DNA from: a bacterium
Lineage (GTDB): Bacteria > Cyanobacteriota > Vampirovibrionia > Obscuribacterales > Obscuribacteraceae
Assembly: GCA_030431355.1 (NCBI GenBank)
Contig: JAUIJG010000228.1
Span: 1-8,311, forward strand
Direction of reading: 5' to 3'
DNA length: 8,311 bases
Within the stretch, counting starts at the first letter, position 1. Each line of letters starts with the position of its first letter. Below are positions 7,172-8,311 of this stretch, piece after piece. Below the pieces are notes generated by a model. It was not told the DNA's origin and ran no database searches. It was given only the letters and a program-made list of their open reading frames with translations. Made by a program: the position numbers and the translations under genes.

Positions 7172-7180
7172 ATTTTAACA
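7172..7180 (-). promoter_or_regulatory. Candidate extended -10 promoter for the lipoprotein gene
   Basis: The minus strand reads TGTTAAAAT, an extended -10 (TGn) plus TAAAAT, which matches the sigma-70 consensus at five of six bases. The -35 at 17-nt spacing (TATTCA) is poor. An alternative pair in the same stretch is TTGAGC (7187-7182), a 16-nt spacer and TAATAT (7165-7160). Either would start transcription about 20-35 nt before the TTG start. This is a visual match only. Confidence 0.3.
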
Positions 7181-7205
7181 TGCTCAAATAGAACTGAATA
7201 ACAGG

Positions 7206-7256
7206 AAAAAACCTGAGGTTTACACCGGATCGACAAATACTTCCTTGTCCAATCCG
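7206..7256 (-). terminator. Possible terminator region downstream of aspS
   Basis: Beginning 13 nt after the aspS stop, the minus strand has an imperfect hairpin: CGGAT/ATCCG (7256-7252 with 7230-7226) and GACAA/TTGTC (7249-7245 with 7236-7232) around an 8-nt loop. It is followed by a small stem AAACC-TCA-GGTTT (7221-7209) running into six T residues (7211-7206). The second stem has only two GC pairs, so termination would be weak. The placement between aspS and the next gene fits. Confidence 0.35.
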
Positions 7257-7269
7257 AAATAGTAGCGGC

Positions 7270-8311
7270 TCAAGAATGCTCCGCCGCGATTTTCTCTTTG
7301 CTCTCTTCAGCAGCGTTTTTCGCGTTGGATTTGGATGTGGACATAGCTGTACTTTGTACCTGCAAATCTTTGAGCTGCTCCTCTGGCGCTACCGATGGTG
7401 CATCTGTCATCAAGCAAGTTCCCGACTGTGTTTTCGGAAAAGCTATCACTTCCCGGATGGACTTAGCACCGGCAAGCATCATGATTAGCCGGTCCAAACC
7501 AAGAGCGATTCCTCCGTGGGGAGGTGCCCCGGAAGCCAACGCATCAAGCAAAAATCCAAATTTATCTGATGCTGTCTTCTCATCTATGCCGATGGCACTG
7601 AATACTTTGTCCTGCATTTCTTTGGAGTGAATACGAATTGAGCCTCCACCGATCTCCACTCCGTTATAAACGATGTCGTAAGCTCTAGCGAGGACAGCCT
7701 CCGGCTCATCCGACAACTTGTCAATGTCTTCGGGACGCGGGCTGGTAAAAGGATGGTGTACCGCTTCAAGCCGTTTTTCATCCTCGTTGTATTCGAAAAG
7801 CGGGAAGTCAACCACCCAGACCATTTCGTGGCGGTTCTCATCAATAAGCCCGAACTCTTCGGCGAGCTTGAGACGTAGACGCCCGAGAACGTTAGCCACC
7901 ACGGAACGGCTGTCAGCTACCAGAAGAATAATGTCGCCTTCTCCGGCTCCGGAAAGCTCTTTCATCCGCTCGATCTCTTCAGGCTTTAGAAACTTTTCTA
8001 TTCCGGAAGTTCTTACTTTTCCTTCCGGCTGAAATTCAATCCAGGCAAGTCCCTTAGCGCCGCACTGCTTGGCAAAGTCCTGGAAGCCGTCATATTGCTT
8101 ACGTGAGACTTTACCCTGTTGACCGGAAAGACATATGGATTTTAGCTGTCCACCTGACTCCACCGCTCCCCGAAAGACCTTGAAATCGCAGGCGGCAGCA
8201 ACTTCGGAAAGATCATTGAACTCCAGACCGAAGCGCAGATCCGGCTTGTCCGAGCCATATTTGGCCATGGCTTCCTCGTGGGTAATTCTGCGGAAAGGAA
8301 TCTCAAGCTCT
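7270..8311 (-). CDS. aspS: Aspartyl-tRNA synthetase, C-terminal part
   Basis: This class II synthetase attaches aspartate to tRNA-Asp. The gene enters from the right edge; the 346 visible residues of about 590-600 lack the anticodon-binding domain, motif 1 and motif 2. The frame is open through 8310, and residues before the Met at 8268 (PFRRITHEEA) already match the family, so that Met is internal. Visible landmarks are YGSDKPDLRFG, the GAD insertion domain (roughly nt 8225-7920), WVVDFPLFEY, HHPFTSP, NGVEIGGGSIRIH, GAPPHGG and motif 3 GIALGLDR, with its Arg at 7491-7489, followed by FPKTQSGTCLMTDAPS. Conservation ends near EEQLKDLQV. About 28 further residues (nt 7356-7273), rich in Ser, Lys, Ala and Glu, form an unusual tail. 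Whether the enzyme discriminates tRNA-Asp from tRNA-Asn cannot be judged, because the anticodon domain is outside. The next gene on the strand is the TPR lipoprotein, after 134 bp. Confidence 0.96.
   Translation of the reverse strand, partial: ELEIPFRRITHEEAMAKYGSDKPDLRFGLEFNDLSEVAAACDFKVFRGAVESGGQLKSICLSGQQGKVSRKQYDGFQDFAKQCGAKGLAWIEFQPEGKVRTSGIEKFLKPEEIERMKELSGAGEGDIILLVADSRSVVANVLGRLRLKLAEEFGLIDENRHEMVWVVDFPLFEYNEDEKRLEAVHHPFTSPRPEDIDKLSDEPEAVLARAYDIVYNGVEIGGGSIRIHSKEMQDKVFSAIGIDEKTASDKFGFLLDALASGAPPHGGIALGLDRLIMMLAGAKSIREVIAFPKTQSGTCLMTDAPSVAPEEQLKDLQVQSTAMSTSKSNAKNAAEESKEKIAAEHS

Noticed and set aside
7202..7215. CAGG-A6-CCTG inverted repeat as a separate terminator
   Set aside because: The 4-bp stem is too weak and overlaps the better-placed stem with the T-tract.
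7718..8032. Plus-strand open frame of 104 codons inside aspS
   Set aside because: It is a Ser/Arg-rich antisense shadow of a strongly conserved synthetase region.

Overview
The window is an ordinary-looking bacterial chromosomal segment with about 50% GC by eye. It is densely coded, with seven genes and no gap over about 135 bp. I see no mobile element, CRISPR array, tRNA or rRNA. The gene content does not fix the phylum. Repeat proteins of the GspE/MshE N-terminal type, a membrane-anchored zinc-ribbon protein and a TPR lipoprotein would fit a Cyanobacteriota relative such as Obscuribacterales, but that is only a guess.

Left part (1-2145, + strand): the C-terminal half of MurA, the first committed enzyme of peptidoglycan synthesis, is followed 61 bp later by a complete aspartokinase of the E. 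coli LysC type with two ACT domains. Aspartokinase opens the route to lysine and diaminopimelate, so the pair may couple two branches of cell-wall precursor supply. lysC converges on the next gene with only 36 bp between the two stops.

Middle (2182-4984, - strand): a ComM/YifB-type AAA+ ATPase lies 25 bp upstream of a gene for an unrecognised soluble protein. That protein consists almost wholly of four ungapped 88-residue repeats, each resembling the helical repeat of GspE/PilB N-terminal (MshEN) domains. The pair looks co-transcribed and is the most interesting part of the window. ComM acts in natural transformation in other bacteria, and MshEN-like modules are known from type IV pilus and type II secretion ATPases.

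Right part (5066-8311, - strand): in the direction of transcription this holds the C-terminal part of aspartyl-tRNA synthetase, then a TPR lipoprotein, then a protein with N-terminal membrane helices, an acidic linker and a C-terminal zinc ribbon. The aspS-lipoprotein gap (7136-7269) holds a terminator-like hairpin and a possible extended -10 promoter. The 117 bp before the zinc-ribbon gene hold only a small inverted repeat.

Several gene starts were chosen by Shine-Dalgarno position rather than by the longest reading frame: comM (ATG at 4984), the zinc-ribbon gene (GTG at 6184) and the repeat gene (ATG at 3405).
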